Assembly (NCBI GenBank): GCA_902761275.1
Contig: CACWJS010000011.1
Coordinates: 1 to 41,502 of the forward strand
Direction of reading: 5' to 3'
Length of the DNA: 41,502 bases
Origin: an uncultured bacterium
Lineage (GTDB): Bacteria > Verrucomicrobiota > Kiritimatiellia > RFP12 > UBA1067
Shown: positions 8,821-18,200 of the stretch, in pieces
How the letters are laid out: each line of letters begins with the position of its first letter
Position numbering within the stretch: position 1 is the first letter of the stretch
Position numbers and translations under genes: made by a program
The notes under the pieces: generated by a model
What the model was told of the DNA's origin: nothing
The model's database searches: none
Seen by the model: the letters and a program-made list of their open reading frames with translations, nothing else

Positions 8821-9660
8821 TCAGCGCTCGGTCGGGAGACCCCATTCGTCGAGCTTGGACGCCATCCAGTCGAACGCGGCCTCGTGCATAACACGCGACT
8901 TCGCATTGGGAATGACAGGCCCGCATGCGACGCGGATGTCGTGCGTCGGGTCAAGGGGGCCGAAGTCCTTGAATATCTTGCGAAAGATCCCCTTCTCGCG
9001 CGTGAGCTGGCAGCGAGTGTCAACAACTATCGGGACGACGGGACAACCCGCCTTCTCGGCGAGCTTCGCGCCAATCGAAGAATAGACCTTGCGGCTGAAA
9101 ACCTCCTGCCGCGTCCCCTGCGGGAAGATGAGGAAGCTGTCGCCGCCTTTGATGCGCTCAGTACCCGTGTTTAGAACAGCCATGAGATCCTCTCGCGGCG
9201 ACTTGCGCCCGATTGGGACCATTCGCATGTGCTCGGCGGCCTTCGTGAGAAAAGGCAGATGGGCGAGCGACGCCTTCGCCACATAGCTGAACGGCCCGAA
9301 CGCCAGCAGCACCGGCATGAGAAGGATTGTCTCCGTCGTCGACATATGGTTGCAGAGATAGACGACCGGCCCTTCGTGCTTCATCCTGGCGTCAAACCCC
9401 TCGATCGTAACGCTGAGCCCGAGCTTTTCCGCAGTCGTGACGGCCGAGAAACACGCCCTAGCCCATTTCTCGGTAGTCAAGAGGCCAAACGGCTCGGTCA
9501 GGGCGCAGTAGGGAAACACCTTGGTTACGCCAAGCGTATAGCGGAAGGTGTTCCACGCCGACTGACGGACGCGTTTTGCCCTTCGGCGCTCGGGGGGAGT
9601 CGAATAAGACCCCGTCGAACGAAGGGAGGCGTAGAACTGCTCAATTTTCGTCTTCTGCAT
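8821..9660 (-). CDS. PlsC-type lysophospholipid acyltransferase
   Basis: 279 residues from the ATG at 9660 (MQKTKIEQFY). Motif I is NHMSTTE, an HX4E form of the usual HX4D, and motif III is FPQGTR instead of FPEGTR. Both variants recur together in a known sub-group of the acyltransferase family, so the enzyme is probably active. It would transfer an acyl chain to a lysophospholipid or related acceptor at the inner membrane. The gene overlaps the end of the preceding hypothetical gene by 20 bases, which suggests translational coupling in the operon that starts with the EEP lipoprotein at 11302. Confidence 0.85.
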   Translation of the reverse strand: MQKTKIEQFYASLRSTGSYSTPPERRRAKRVRQSAWNTFRYTLGVTKVFPYCALTEPFGLLTTEKWARACFSAVTTAEKLGLSVTIEGFDARMKHEGPVVYLCNHMSTTETILLMPVLLAFGPFSYVAKASLAHLPFLTKAAEHMRMVPIGRKSPREDLMAVLNTGTERIKGGDSFLIFPQGTRQEVFSRKVYSSIGAKLAEKAGCPVVPIVVDTRCQLTREKGIFRKIFKDFGPLDPTHDIRVACGPVIPNAKSRVMHEAAFDWMASKLDEWGLPTER

Positions 9661-10270
9661 TTTCGTCCTGACGGGCAGATTCCCTTCTTTCCGTGCGCTC
9701 GCGTTCAGCGGCTTCACGCTGGGCTTTGAGTTCATCCTTAAGCAACTGAAGCTCGCGGCGTTGCTCCTCTCGTTCGGCTTGCCGCTGCGCTTCCCGCTCC
9801 TTCTCCTTCTCCTCCTCTTTAGCCGCGGCCTCGGCACGACGCTTGGCCTCAAGCTCCCTCTCCTTTGCGAGCTCCTCTTGGCGGGCCTGTTCCCTCAAGG
9901 CACGGCGCTCCCTCAAGGATCCTCCAACCCCTCTTGGCGAATCGTTTTCGGCATCCTGACGCCTCAAGCCGAGACGCCTGGATCTTAAGTCTGCTCCAGG
10001 CGCATTGGAGGCAACGCCCCTGCGAGAGGCCGCTCCGCCGCCCTTCGCTGAATTCGCGCCCAGATCAAGCTCCACCTCGATGTCGCCTTTCGCGATCTTC
10101 ATCGTCGCCTTGACGGGGTCGGCTTCGAGAACCTTCCATCCGTTGCGAACCTCATTCACCTTGAGGTAGTAGTGGATGGGCATTTTGCTGTCGGAATTGT
10201 CGGTGAACCCGACGGCCACGTCACCCGACGGCGTCACGTTTATGGCGCTGAAATGAATCGAGCTCTTCAC
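9641..10270 (-). CDS. Hypothetical protein with charged coiled coil; downstream part of a split gene
   Basis: 209 residues if started at GTG 10270. The N-terminal 80 residues look like a small folded domain (VAVGFTDNS, KVNEVRNGWKVLEADP). From about residue 105 to the end it is a Glu/Arg/Lys-rich helical coiled coil. A TGA stop lies three codons before the GTG. The preceding reading frame (10221-10478) overlaps it by 50 bases, and its sense content fades just where this one begins. The two look like one ancestral protein separated by a one-base frame change near 10270. An AAGGAG ten bases before the GTG could alternatively allow independent initiation. No family recognised. Confidence 0.6.
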   Translation of the reverse strand: MKSSIHFSAINVTPSGDVAVGFTDNSDSKMPIHYYLKVNEVRNGWKVLEADPVKATMKIAKGDIEVELDLGANSAKGGGAASRRGVASNAPGADLRSRRLGLRRQDAENDSPRGVGGSLRERRALREQARQEELAKERELEAKRRAEAAAKEEEKEKEREAQRQAEREEQRRELQLLKDELKAQREAAERERTERRESARQDENAEDEN

Positions 10271-10478
10271 CGCGGGTCAGCTCCTTCTCCTCACTGGAGC
10301 CCTTCTGCACCAAGCCCGGCGGAACCGTGGGATCGAAGTTAGGGGGCGGCCGCCCGAACATCTGGCGCTCTATGATCGACTGGTATCTGTCAATCGGCTG
10401 GCGTTCGGCGACAGCCGCAAGGCAACAAAGCGCCGCGACTGTGCAAAGGGAAAGCTTATTCTCGAACCGTATCGTCAT
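10221..10478 (-). CDS. Hypothetical exported protein; upstream part of a split gene
   Basis: 85 residues. An N-terminal hydrophobic segment (CTVAALCCLAAVA) suggests a signal peptide or anchor, followed by QPIDRYQSIIERQMFGRPPP. Residues after about 70 (RGEELDSFQRHKRDAVG) look like out-of-frame sequence. The ATG overlaps the stop of the EEP gene (ATGA), placing it second in that operon. Joining at the TR codons near 10270 with one base skipped gives a continuous protein of about 280 residues with the coiled-coil part downstream. A sequencing error, true pseudogene or programmed +1 shift cannot be separated from this sequence alone. Confidence 0.55.
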   Translation of the reverse strand: MTIRFENKLSLCTVAALCCLAAVAERQPIDRYQSIIERQMFGRPPPNFDPTVPPGLVQKGSSEEKELTRGEELDSFQRHKRDAVG

Positions 10479-11302
10479 TTCCCGTCGTAGATGGTCAGCG
10501 TGCAGGAAATCGCAAGATGGTCGCTAAGGTGGTCCGCCTCAAGGAACCTGACCTCGGAGATCCCGACGCCCTTCACGATTATGTTGTCGAGCGGCTGGAT
10601 TGGGCTCTCGACGGGGTATGTACCGGTGCCAAACAGGTTAACGAGCTCAAAACCGGCCTCTTCAAACACCTTGTATTCTTCGGGCGCGGGGAAGCACCTC
10701 TTGCCGGGAACGCGCACGCCCACGCGGAAATCGCCGGCGATTACGACATGCGACTCGTCGCCAAAATCCTCGATGAGCTTCTTCATCTGTTCCTCACGAT
10801 CCTTGTGGTGTCCTGCGAGGTAAGTGTTGCTGTCAAGGTGCGTCTGCACGAACCATACAGGCGCGCCCAAGACGTTGAGTTTGACGGCCTTGTAGTAGGT
10901 GTCCTCGAAGTGGCTCTCAAAAAAGACGTCCTTCTCTTCGATCTTCGAGGCCTTGGCAGCCTTGAAGAAGATTGCATTGCAGACATCGCCCTTCGCCGGA
11001 CCAACGGACTTTTCGTACCCCTTGAAAAGCGCAGTCGACGCCTTTATCGAGCCGTTCGTTGTGAAGTCCTCGCTGTACGCAGTAATGCCCACGACGTCGG
11101 CATCGACAGAATCGAGGAACTTGACGTACTTGGCCGCCATCCCTTTGCCCTCGGATTCGGGTATCGAAGCGACGGAACACGTTCCGTCGCCGAAATGGCT
11201 GACGCTCCAGTGCAGGAAGCGGACACTGGTCTGCTCAATCGGCTTCGTCGCACACCCAGCCACCACGCAAGCGACTGCCACAGCGAAGATAATGTTTCTC
11301 AT
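10475..11302 (-). CDS. Endonuclease/exonuclease/phosphatase (EEP) family lipoprotein
   Basis: 275 residues from the ATG at 11302. The upstream in-frame extension to 11530 runs antisense to aconitase and is rejected. A lipobox VAGC at about residues 15-18 follows a short signal peptide. The mature part shows EEP-fold landmarks: QTHLDS, VVIAGDFRVG (GDFR in place of GDFN) and a terminal LSDHLAI with the conserved SDH. Members cleave phosphodiester or phosphate-ester bonds with Mg2+; the substrate here is unknown. It heads an operon with the split hypothetical gene and the PlsC-type acyltransferase, and its start codon sits seven bases below a TATAAT box. Confidence 0.82.
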   Translation of the reverse strand: MRNIIFAVAVACVVAGCATKPIEQTSVRFLHWSVSHFGDGTCSVASIPESEGKGMAAKYVKFLDSVDADVVGITAYSEDFTTNGSIKASTALFKGYEKSVGPAKGDVCNAIFFKAAKASKIEEKDVFFESHFEDTYYKAVKLNVLGAPVWFVQTHLDSNTYLAGHHKDREEQMKKLIEDFGDESHVVIAGDFRVGVRVPGKRCFPAPEEYKVFEEAGFELVNLFGTGTYPVESPIQPLDNIIVKGVGISEVRFLEADHLSDHLAISCTLTIYDGK

Positions 11303-11309
11303 GGCGTGA

Positions 11310-11338
11310 ATTATACTAAATTTTTCACAGGCTCGCAA
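11310..11338 (-). promoter_or_regulatory. Promoter set on the start codon of the EEP operon
   Basis: Minus-strand AGTATAAT, with the hexamer at 11310-11315, seven bases from the ATG at 11302. TTGCGA at 11333-11338 is placed exactly 17 bases upstream of the -10 box, inside the 3' end of the aconitase gene. There is no room for a Shine-Dalgarno leader. Confidence 0.7.
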
Positions 11339-13253
11339 GAAGACCACCGCAGAGGAGAAGATGCTTCTCGCGGTCAGAAAGTGCCGTTTTGACACGGAAA
11401 GTCCCCTTCGGCCCCTTGACTTCGAGAACACCGTCCCCCTCGACCGCCGCGCGGATGCCCTTGAGCTCAAGCCTATCGCCCGCCGCCAGCTTGTCATAAT
11501 CCTTCGGGTTCTCAAAGAGGAACGGCACAATGCCGAAGTTTACGAGATTGGCGCGGTGGATGCGCTCGATCGACTTCGCAATCACGGCCTTGACGCCGAG
11601 ATACATGGGGCAGAGGGCCGCATGCTCGCGGCTCGAGCCCTGACCGTAGCTCTCGCCGGCAACGATGACGTTGGCGAGGCCCTTCGCCTTGTTCGCAAGG
11701 CACTTGTCGTGGAACTTGGGATCGCACGGCTCGAAAACGAACTTCGCGTACTCGGGGATGTTCGAGCGGAACTTGAGCCGAGCACCCGCAGGCATGATGT
11801 GATCGGTCGTGATCTTGTCGCCGACCTTGATTGCCGCGACGGCCGAGAGGTCTGCGCCAAGCGGCACGCCCTTCGGAACCTGAGCGATGTTCGGCCCGCG
11901 CACGATCTCCGCGCCCTTCACGCCCTTTCCGGCGGTCGCGCGGTAGAGGAACATAGAGTCGTCTATCGGGAATTTCTTCGGGCTCGGCACAGAGGCGACC
12001 GGCTTCTTCGTCGGAAGCTCGACGCGCCCCGTAAGCGCCGACGCAGCGGCGGTCTCGGGCGAGACGAGATAGACCTGCGCGGACTTCGTGCCAGAGCGGC
12101 CCTCGAAGTTGCGGTTGTTCGTCCTAAGCGACACGGCACCGGTCCTCGGGCTCATGTGCGCACCGATGCAGAACCCGCAGGCGTTCTCGAGCATGCGGCA
12201 GCCAGCGGCGTGGAGAATAGCGAGCGAGCCGTCCTTGGCGAGCATGTTGATGACCTGGCGCGAGCCGCACGCAATGCCGACTTCTACATCGTCCGCTACG
12301 TGCTTGCCCTTGAGATACAAAGCGACCGTCCTGATGTCTCGATAGGACGAGTTGGTGCACGAGCCGATCATTATCTGGTTGACCTTCGTGCCCTTCATCG
12401 ACTTTACGGTCACGATGTTGCCGGGACTGTGGGGAGCCGCCATCATCGGCTCGACCTTCGCGAGATCGACGACGAACGTGTCGTCGTACTTCGCACCCTT
12501 GTCAGCGACGATCTTGACGAAATCTTTCGCGCGGCCCTGCGCGGCGAGAAACTGCTTCGTCACCGCGTCAGACGGGAAGACGCTCGTAGTGACACCGAGT
12601 TCCGCGCCCATGTTGGTGATTGTCGCGCGCGAGGGAACGTCGAGCGTAGCAACTCCTGGACCTGTGTACTCGAAGATCCAGCCGACATTGCCCTTGGTGC
12701 CGTACTTCTCAAGCACCTTGAGAATCACGTCCTTCGCGGAGACGCCCTTCTTGAGCTTGCCCTTGAGGACGATTGCGCGCACCTTGGGGGTCGGGATATG
12801 GAAAGCGCCGCCGGCCATCGCGACAGCGATATCGATGCCGCCAGCGCCGATTGCGATCTGGCCGATGCCGCCGCCGGTCGGGGTGTGGGAGTCGCTGCCG
12901 AGAAGCGTCGTCCCGGGCTTGCCAAAACGCTCGAGGTGGAGCTGGTGGCAGATGCCGTTGCCGCACTTGGAGTAGACAATGCCGTACTTCTTGGCGATTG
13001 ACTGGAGGAAATCGTGGTCGTCTGCGTTCTCGAAGCCGATCTGGACTGTATTGTGGTCAACGTAGCTTACGGAGAGGTCAGTCTTGACGCGCGGCACGTC
13101 CATTGACTCGAACTGCAGGTAGGCCATCGTTCCGGTCGCGTCCTGAGTGAGCGTCTGGTCAATGCGGATGCCGAGTTCGGGATCCTTCGCAGGATCACCC
13201 TCGACGAGATGTGCGGAAAGTATTTTCTCTACAACGTTTTGCGCTTTTTTCAT
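11325..13253 (-). CDS. acn: Aconitate hydratase, Aquifex-type
   Basis: 642 residues. The three iron-sulfur cysteines are in GSCTNSS (C299) and ACGFCIG (C359 and C362). The swivel domain carries YGQGSSREHAAL, and the protein ends in the usual small C-terminal domain. The compact size, well below the roughly 750-900 residues of mitochondrial or AcnA/AcnB types, fits the shorter Aquifex-type class. It isomerises citrate and isocitrate through a 4Fe-4S cluster in the cytosol. The upstream sequence shows only a TATAAT box seven bases from the ATG. It is flanked by the nucleoside hydrolase gene upstream and the EEP operon downstream, each with its own box. Confidence 0.94.
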   Translation of the reverse strand: MKKAQNVVEKILSAHLVEGDPAKDPELGIRIDQTLTQDATGTMAYLQFESMDVPRVKTDLSVSYVDHNTVQIGFENADDHDFLQSIAKKYGIVYSKCGNGICHQLHLERFGKPGTTLLGSDSHTPTGGGIGQIAIGAGGIDIAVAMAGGAFHIPTPKVRAIVLKGKLKKGVSAKDVILKVLEKYGTKGNVGWIFEYTGPGVATLDVPSRATITNMGAELGVTTSVFPSDAVTKQFLAAQGRAKDFVKIVADKGAKYDDTFVVDLAKVEPMMAAPHSPGNIVTVKSMKGTKVNQIMIGSCTNSSYRDIRTVALYLKGKHVADDVEVGIACGSRQVINMLAKDGSLAILHAAGCRMLENACGFCIGAHMSPRTGAVSLRTNNRNFEGRSGTKSAQVYLVSPETAAASALTGRVELPTKKPVASVPSPKKFPIDDSMFLYRATAGKGVKGAEIVRGPNIAQVPKGVPLGADLSAVAAIKVGDKITTDHIMPAGARLKFRSNIPEYAKFVFEPCDPKFHDKCLANKAKGLANVIVAGESYGQGSSREHAALCPMYLGVKAVIAKSIERIHRANLVNFGIVPFLFENPKDYDKLAAGDRLELKGIRAAVEGDGVLEVKGPKGTFRVKTALSDREKHLLLCGGLLASL

Positions 13254-13260
13254 GGCGCGT

Positions 13261-13266
13261 ATTATA
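13261..13266 (-). promoter_or_regulatory. TATAAT box seven bases before the aconitase ATG
   Basis: Minus-strand GGTATAAT, an extended -10, ends seven bases from the ATG at 13253. No convincing -35 hexamer is seen at 16-18 bases, so the extended TG-like element may compensate. It predicts a leaderless transcript. Confidence 0.6.
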
Positions 13267-13290
13267 CCATATTGTAGCGGAGCGTTGCGC

Positions 13291-14412
13291 CTACTTCATG
13301 TCCGTGGAGACGCTCCGAGACTTCGGCTTGCGGAGGATCAGTTCGTCGATTACGCGTCCCACTTCTGCCTTTGAAAGCTTCTCGGTGATGCGAAGGTGCG
13401 GTCCGTTCTCGGCATCTGGCGCCCACTCGTTCGCGCCATCGTCGCCAACCATGCGATAGGTGCCACGCTCCGCGTTGAAATATGGCTCTATGCCACGCAC
13501 CGCGACGAGGACGGCCGTCTCGTCCCACGCGGCGCGCCCGCCCATGCCAAAGTGATGTTGGAGGAACTTTGCGGAATTGGAACGCACTTCCTCGCGCGAC
13601 GGAATGTTGCCGGCGAAGACATCACGCACGGGGGTGCGCCCCATGTCGGCAGCCTCGGCGACGGCACGACCGGCAAAGCAGTCTCGCCCGTACTGGAAAT
13701 CGGAAAACACGACTGGCGTTGGCCAGTTCTCGAGCGCGATGCGCGAAGACTCCGCGTCAAACATGGAGTTGTACTCCTTGCCAGAGGGATACTGGCAGGC
13801 CATTGCGACCCAAAGCTTCACTTTCTTCGCAACAAGTGCCTTGCCGTCGAGCGGCGATATGGCGTCGCCCTTCGTCTCAAGAAGGCGGCGCATGTTCGTG
13901 AGAAAGCCCACGGAGCATATCGTCACGCTGCCATCGGGCTGCGCGGCGAGGACGCGGCGGTAGACCTCGTTCGCGTCCGGAGCGTCGTCGGCATCAGCAT
14001 GGCGGTACCAGCCGGGATAGTCCGCAAGCAACTTGCGGTACTTGTAGTGACCGCCGTCGCCACCATTCTTCTCGCCAAGCGGGCACGAAGGGTCGACCTT
14101 CGTCGCAGCACCTGCATAAGCCCCCATGACACCCATGCCCTTCGGCGCTCCTACGGGGATGTCAGGCCGACCATAGTAGCTGTTTATCACTTCGACCGCG
14201 CCTACCGAAGCGTTGCCACGTGTAGAACTGACTGTCGCAAGGATTTCGCACTCCCCGGCATCCGCGAGAGCGTGCAGGCACGCAAGAGCGCCCACGTCGT
14301 CAAAATCGGTGAGCATGTCCGTGTCGAATATTACCTTGACGGGCTCGGCCGCGACGGCAGTCAACAAACCCGCAGTGACGCACACGGCAACAATCTTTTT
14401 ATGCAATTTCAT
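13291..14412 (-). CDS. Secreted inosine/uridine-preferring nucleoside hydrolase family protein
   Basis: 373 residues. Signal peptide of about 22 residues, then VIFDTDMLTDFDD (D30, D32, D36, D38, D39), the calcium-binding Asp cluster that defines this family. Later runs (TICSVGFLTNM, WVAMACQYPSG) fit the same fold. Members split ribonucleosides into base and ribose. Export suggests scavenging of external nucleosides or action on another N-glycoside. A TAAAAT box nine bases upstream of the ATG and TTGATT 17 bases further form the promoter. It is a single gene. Confidence 0.88.
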   Translation of the reverse strand: MKLHKKIVAVCVTAGLLTAVAAEPVKVIFDTDMLTDFDDVGALACLHALADAGECEILATVSSTRGNASVGAVEVINSYYGRPDIPVGAPKGMGVMGAYAGAATKVDPSCPLGEKNGGDGGHYKYRKLLADYPGWYRHADADDAPDANEVYRRVLAAQPDGSVTICSVGFLTNMRRLLETKGDAISPLDGKALVAKKVKLWVAMACQYPSGKEYNSMFDAESSRIALENWPTPVVFSDFQYGRDCFAGRAVAEAADMGRTPVRDVFAGNIPSREEVRSNSAKFLQHHFGMGGRAAWDETAVLVAVRGIEPYFNAERGTYRMVGDDGANEWAPDAENGPHLRITEKLSKAEVGRVIDELILRKPKSRSVSTDMK

Positions 14413-14421
14413 AATGTTTTG

Positions 14422-14450
14422 ATTTTAACAAAAGCGCCTTTGGAAATCAA
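14422..14450 (-). promoter_or_regulatory. Promoter set close to the nucleoside hydrolase ATG
   Basis: Minus-strand TAAAAT (14422-14427), nine bases before the ATG at 14412, with TTGATT (14445-14450) exactly 17 bases upstream. The predicted start lies within about three bases of the ATG. No Shine-Dalgarno sequence is present. Confidence 0.65.
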
Positions 14451-14466
14451 GCGGCCATAGGTGACG

Positions 14467-15129
14467 TCAAAAGCCGCCGTTTACAATTGGCAGGACTGGG
14501 AAGAAACCGCCATGAGCGATAACGTTTAGAATCCCAATCTGCACACCGAACTCCATCCTGCCAGCATAGTTAACTATGCCAATCTGGCATCCACTGACAG
14601 AACCAACGGCTACATTGACTCCAAGGACGAGCAATGACCCGCATTGTACGCCGTCCACATCCGCAGCGCAGTTCAGAAGACCGTACTGCAGGCCCGACAC
14701 GTTCCCGCTCGACGTGTTTATCCAGCCGTTCTGAAGCCCGAGCAAAGAATCCACATGGTTCAAAAGGCCATACTGAACACCTATCGAACGGCGCGCAGAA
14801 GCCATATCTCCGTTGGAATTCAAGTTGACGAGACCAACCTGAAGGCCGACGAGACGGCGCGAGACTATGTTCGCTCCGCCAACGGAGAGCCCGTAGAAGT
14901 CGCCAGTCGCGCGGCCAACAAGACCGATGTCAAGCCCTGCGAAGTCCGCGCACTCGCCGTAGAGGAGCGAAAGCCTGAAACCACAGACATCGCTTTGCGA
15001 CGACGGCCACTGCACTGGATCGAGGAGCGAGAACATGACTGGGCTGCTCTCATCCGCGCGTGCGGCCGGAGACGCTGCGGCGGCAAGCAGCAGAGCGGAT
15101 AGAAGCGATATGGAAAGACGTCCTGCCAT
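14467..15129 (-). CDS. Exported surface-repeat protein (LA_2272-like)
   Basis: 220 residues from the ATG at 15129 (MAGRLSISLLSALLLAAAA), which gives a signal peptide ending ASPAARA. A longer in-frame start at 15204 would overlap the promoter and lack the signal peptide at its N-terminus. The mature part is a chain of short hydrophobic repeats such as VGLQVGLVN, YGLLNHVD, LQNGWIN, CQIGIVNYAG and VQIGILN, spaced about 16-22 residues. This is the pattern of LA_2272-type surface repeats, thought to form beta structure at the cell surface. Function unknown. It lies between the carB stop and the nucleoside hydrolase with its own promoter. Confidence 0.7.
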   Translation of the reverse strand: MAGRLSISLLSALLLAAAASPAARADESSPVMFSLLDPVQWPSSQSDVCGFRLSLLYGECADFAGLDIGLVGRATGDFYGLSVGGANIVSRRLVGLQVGLVNLNSNGDMASARRSIGVQYGLLNHVDSLLGLQNGWINTSSGNVSGLQYGLLNCAADVDGVQCGSLLVLGVNVAVGSVSGCQIGIVNYAGRMEFGVQIGILNVIAHGGFFPVLPIVNGGF

Positions 15130-15138
15130 TTGGCAGAT

Positions 15139-15167
15139 ATTATACCGAAGAATCGGCAATCCATCAA
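15139..15167 (-). promoter_or_regulatory. Promoter set close to the surface-repeat protein ATG
   Basis: Minus-strand GGTATAAT, hexamer 15139-15144, nine bases before the ATG at 15129, with TTGATG (15162-15167) exactly 17 bases upstream. No Shine-Dalgarno sequence. The box lies in the 71-base gap after the carB stop. Confidence 0.7.
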
Positions 15168-15200
15168 TCACCTGCGCTGCGCCGTCGTTCGGTACACGCG

Positions 15201-18200
15201 TCAAAGCCGCGCGTGGTACTCCTGCAACGTGCAGACCGAGACCTCACCATAATGGGCGAAGTCGTCAAGCCCACCGACAGCCGCGGCGAAACCGGCGAGC
15301 GTAGTCGTCACGGGAACGCCCGCTGCAACTGCGGTCGAGCGCAGCTGCACGCTGTCGCCAGACGCCTCACCGTCGGATTCCGACGTGTTGACCACCCACT
15401 GTATCTCGCCCTTGCGAATCAGGTCAATCGCGTTGGGTCTGCCGCGAGAGATGCGGAACGCCGCGCGCGATTCAATGCCGTGCTCCCAGAGATACGTCGA
15501 TGTGCCGAGCGTCGCGTAGATGCCGAAGCCGAGTTCCTTCAGCTTCGCGGCAAGTTCCGCGACCTCCGGCTTGTCTTCGTCACGCACCGAAAGAAAGACG
15601 TTGCCGCGCTTTGGCAAAGGACTGGCGCAGGCGACCTGGCTCTTGTAGTACGCGCCGAAGCGGTCGGGATCGATCGCCATCACCTCGCCCGTCGATTTCA
15701 TCTCCGGCGAAAGCGTAATCTTCGCACCAGGGAACTTGACGTACGGGAAGACTGCTTCCTTGACGCAGTAGTATTTGACAGGCTTTACAAGGGTTTGAGC
15801 CGTGATTGAGTTGGAGTTGGAGTCTTGAGTTGGAGAATGGAATTCCAGATCCTTTCTCGAACTCGAACTTTGAACTCTAACTTCCCCTGGCTTAAGTTTC
15901 TCTCCGACCATTGCGAGTGCGCCGAGGTCGGCAAGTGGAATCCCTGTCGCCTTCGAGACGAACGGCACCGTGCGCGAGGCGCGGGGATTGACCTCGATCA
16001 TCCATATCTCCCCGTCCTTAACCGCAAGCTGGAGATTCATGAGCCCGACGACATTAAGTCGCTTCGCGAAAATCTCGGTGTAGCGCTTCACTTCGGCAAG
16101 CGTCTTATCGGAGAGGTTCACCGGCGGCGTAATTGCCGCGGCGTCGCCCGAGTGGCAGCCCGCCGCCTCGATATGCTCGAGGATCGCGCCTATCATCGTC
16201 GTCTCGCCGTCCGACACAGCGTCGACATCAAGCTCAATCGCATGTTCGAGGAACTTGTCAATGAGAATTGGCTTTCCTTCCGACGCGGCGACTGCCTCTG
16301 ATACATAGGAATCGAGTTCCGACTCCCTGTAGACTATCGCCATGCCACGTCCACCGAGAACAAACGACGGACGCACGAGGACAGGATAGCCGATTTCCTT
16401 TGCGATACGCCGCGCGTCCTCGATTGAATGGGCGATTCCGCTTGCCGGCTGCTTCATTCCGATTTCCGCGACAAGCGCACGGAAGAAGTCGCGGTCTTCG
16501 GCAAGCGCGATGTCCTTTGGCGAAGTGCCGACGATCTTCGCGCCAGCCTTTTCAAGCTTCTCCGCGAGGTTAAGCGGCGTCTGCCCGCCGTACTGGACTA
16601 TCACGCCGTCGCACTTCTCGCGATCGTAGATCTCCATCACGTCCTCGAACGTGAGCGGCTCGAAGTAGAGCTTGTCGGAAGTGTCGTAGTCAGTCGAGAC
16701 GGTCTCTGGGTTGGAGTTTACCATCACGACTTCGTAGCCACGCTTCCTAAGCGAGAACGCCGCGTGGCAGCAGCACCAGTCGAACTCGATGCCCTGCCCG
16801 ATGCGGTTTGGCCCCCCGCCCAAGACCATGATCTTGGGGCGAGAAGGCGATTTTGAAGACCGGGACATCTGGGACATCCGGGACGTCCGGGACGAATCGC
16901 CATTAACTGTTGTCCCGGTTGTCTCGGCTGTCTCGGTTGTCCCGTACCCGTAGTAGCTGTAATAATACGGCGTCACTGCCTCGAACTCGCCGGCGCATGT
17001 ATCGACCTCACCGAACTCGGGTCTTATGCCGAACGCGAGACGGCTGTTCCGCACAGTAATCTCGTCGGAGCCAATCGCCGCGGCAATCTCCTTGTCGCTA
17101 AAGCCAAAGACCTTCGCCTGAAGAAGCAATAAATACGCCTGCTCGTTTTTCAAGACAGGATTTTTGAGAGTTGGAGTTTCGAGTTGGAGTTGGAGAGAGG
17201 AAATTTCCTTCTTCTGGCTCCCAAGATACTTCCTGAACTCTTCGATTTCGTCGAGCTCGCGCTTGAACCACGGATCGTAGCTTTCCGCATCGTGGTACTT
17301 TAACGGCGCTTCAAGCGAGCGGACGGCCTTCAAGTACGCCTGCTTGAAAGTCCTGCCGATTGCCATCACCTCGCCAACAGACTTCATCTGCGTGCCAAGC
17401 GCCTGGTTCGCGCCAGGAAACTTCTCGAACGCAAAGCGCGGAATCTTCACGACGACATAGTCCAGCGACGGCTCGAAGCATGCGAGCGTCTTGCCGGTGA
17501 TGTCGTTCGTGATTTCGTCAAGCGTGAAGCCGACAGCGAGAAGCGCGGCAATCTTTGCGATCGGGAATCCCGTCGCCTTCGAGGCGAGCGCAGAAGAACG
17601 AGAGACACGCGGGTTCATTTCGATGATGATGCGCCGCCCGTCCTTCGGGTTTACCGCCCACTGCACGTTCGAGCCACCAGTCTCAATGCCGATCTTCTCA
17701 AGCACCTTGATTGAATCGTCGCGCATCGCCTGATACTCGCGATCGGTGAGCGTCAAGATCGGCGCGACGGTGATGGAATCGCCAGTGTGGACACCCATTG
17801 GGTCCATGTTCTCGATGGAGCAGACAATGACGGCATTCCCCGCCTTGTCGCGCATTACCTCCATCTCATATTCCTTCCAGCCAATCAGCGACTCCTCTAC
17901 GAGAACCTCGTGGTTGAGCGACGCTTCGAGACCGCCAGAGACAATTCTTGCAAACTCCTCCGCGTCGTGCGCGATGCCGCCGCCAGTGCCGCCGAGCGTG
18001 AAGCCAGGACGCACGATAAGCGGCCACGAGCCGATGGTCTTTGCGATTGCCTCGGCTTCTGAGAGAGAATGGGCGCTGCCGGAGCGCGGGAGGTCGAGAC
18101 CGATATCGCGCATCGCCTCCTTGAAGAGATTGCGGTCTTCGGCGCGTTCGATTGCCTCTGCCTTCGCGCCGATGAGCTCAACGCGGTAGCGCTTCAAGAC

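Noticed and set aside
8769..9026. N-terminal extension of the alkaline phosphatase
   Set aside because: It would translate the promoter and the end of the acyltransferase gene, and would bury the signal peptide internally.
8821..9660. Loss of catalytic residues in the acyltransferase (HX4E, FPQGTR)
   Set aside because: Both changes occur together in a recognised sub-group of the family and so do not indicate inactivity.
11325..13253. Unusual ACGFCIG cysteine motif in aconitase
   Set aside because: This variant is normal for the short Aquifex-type aconitases.
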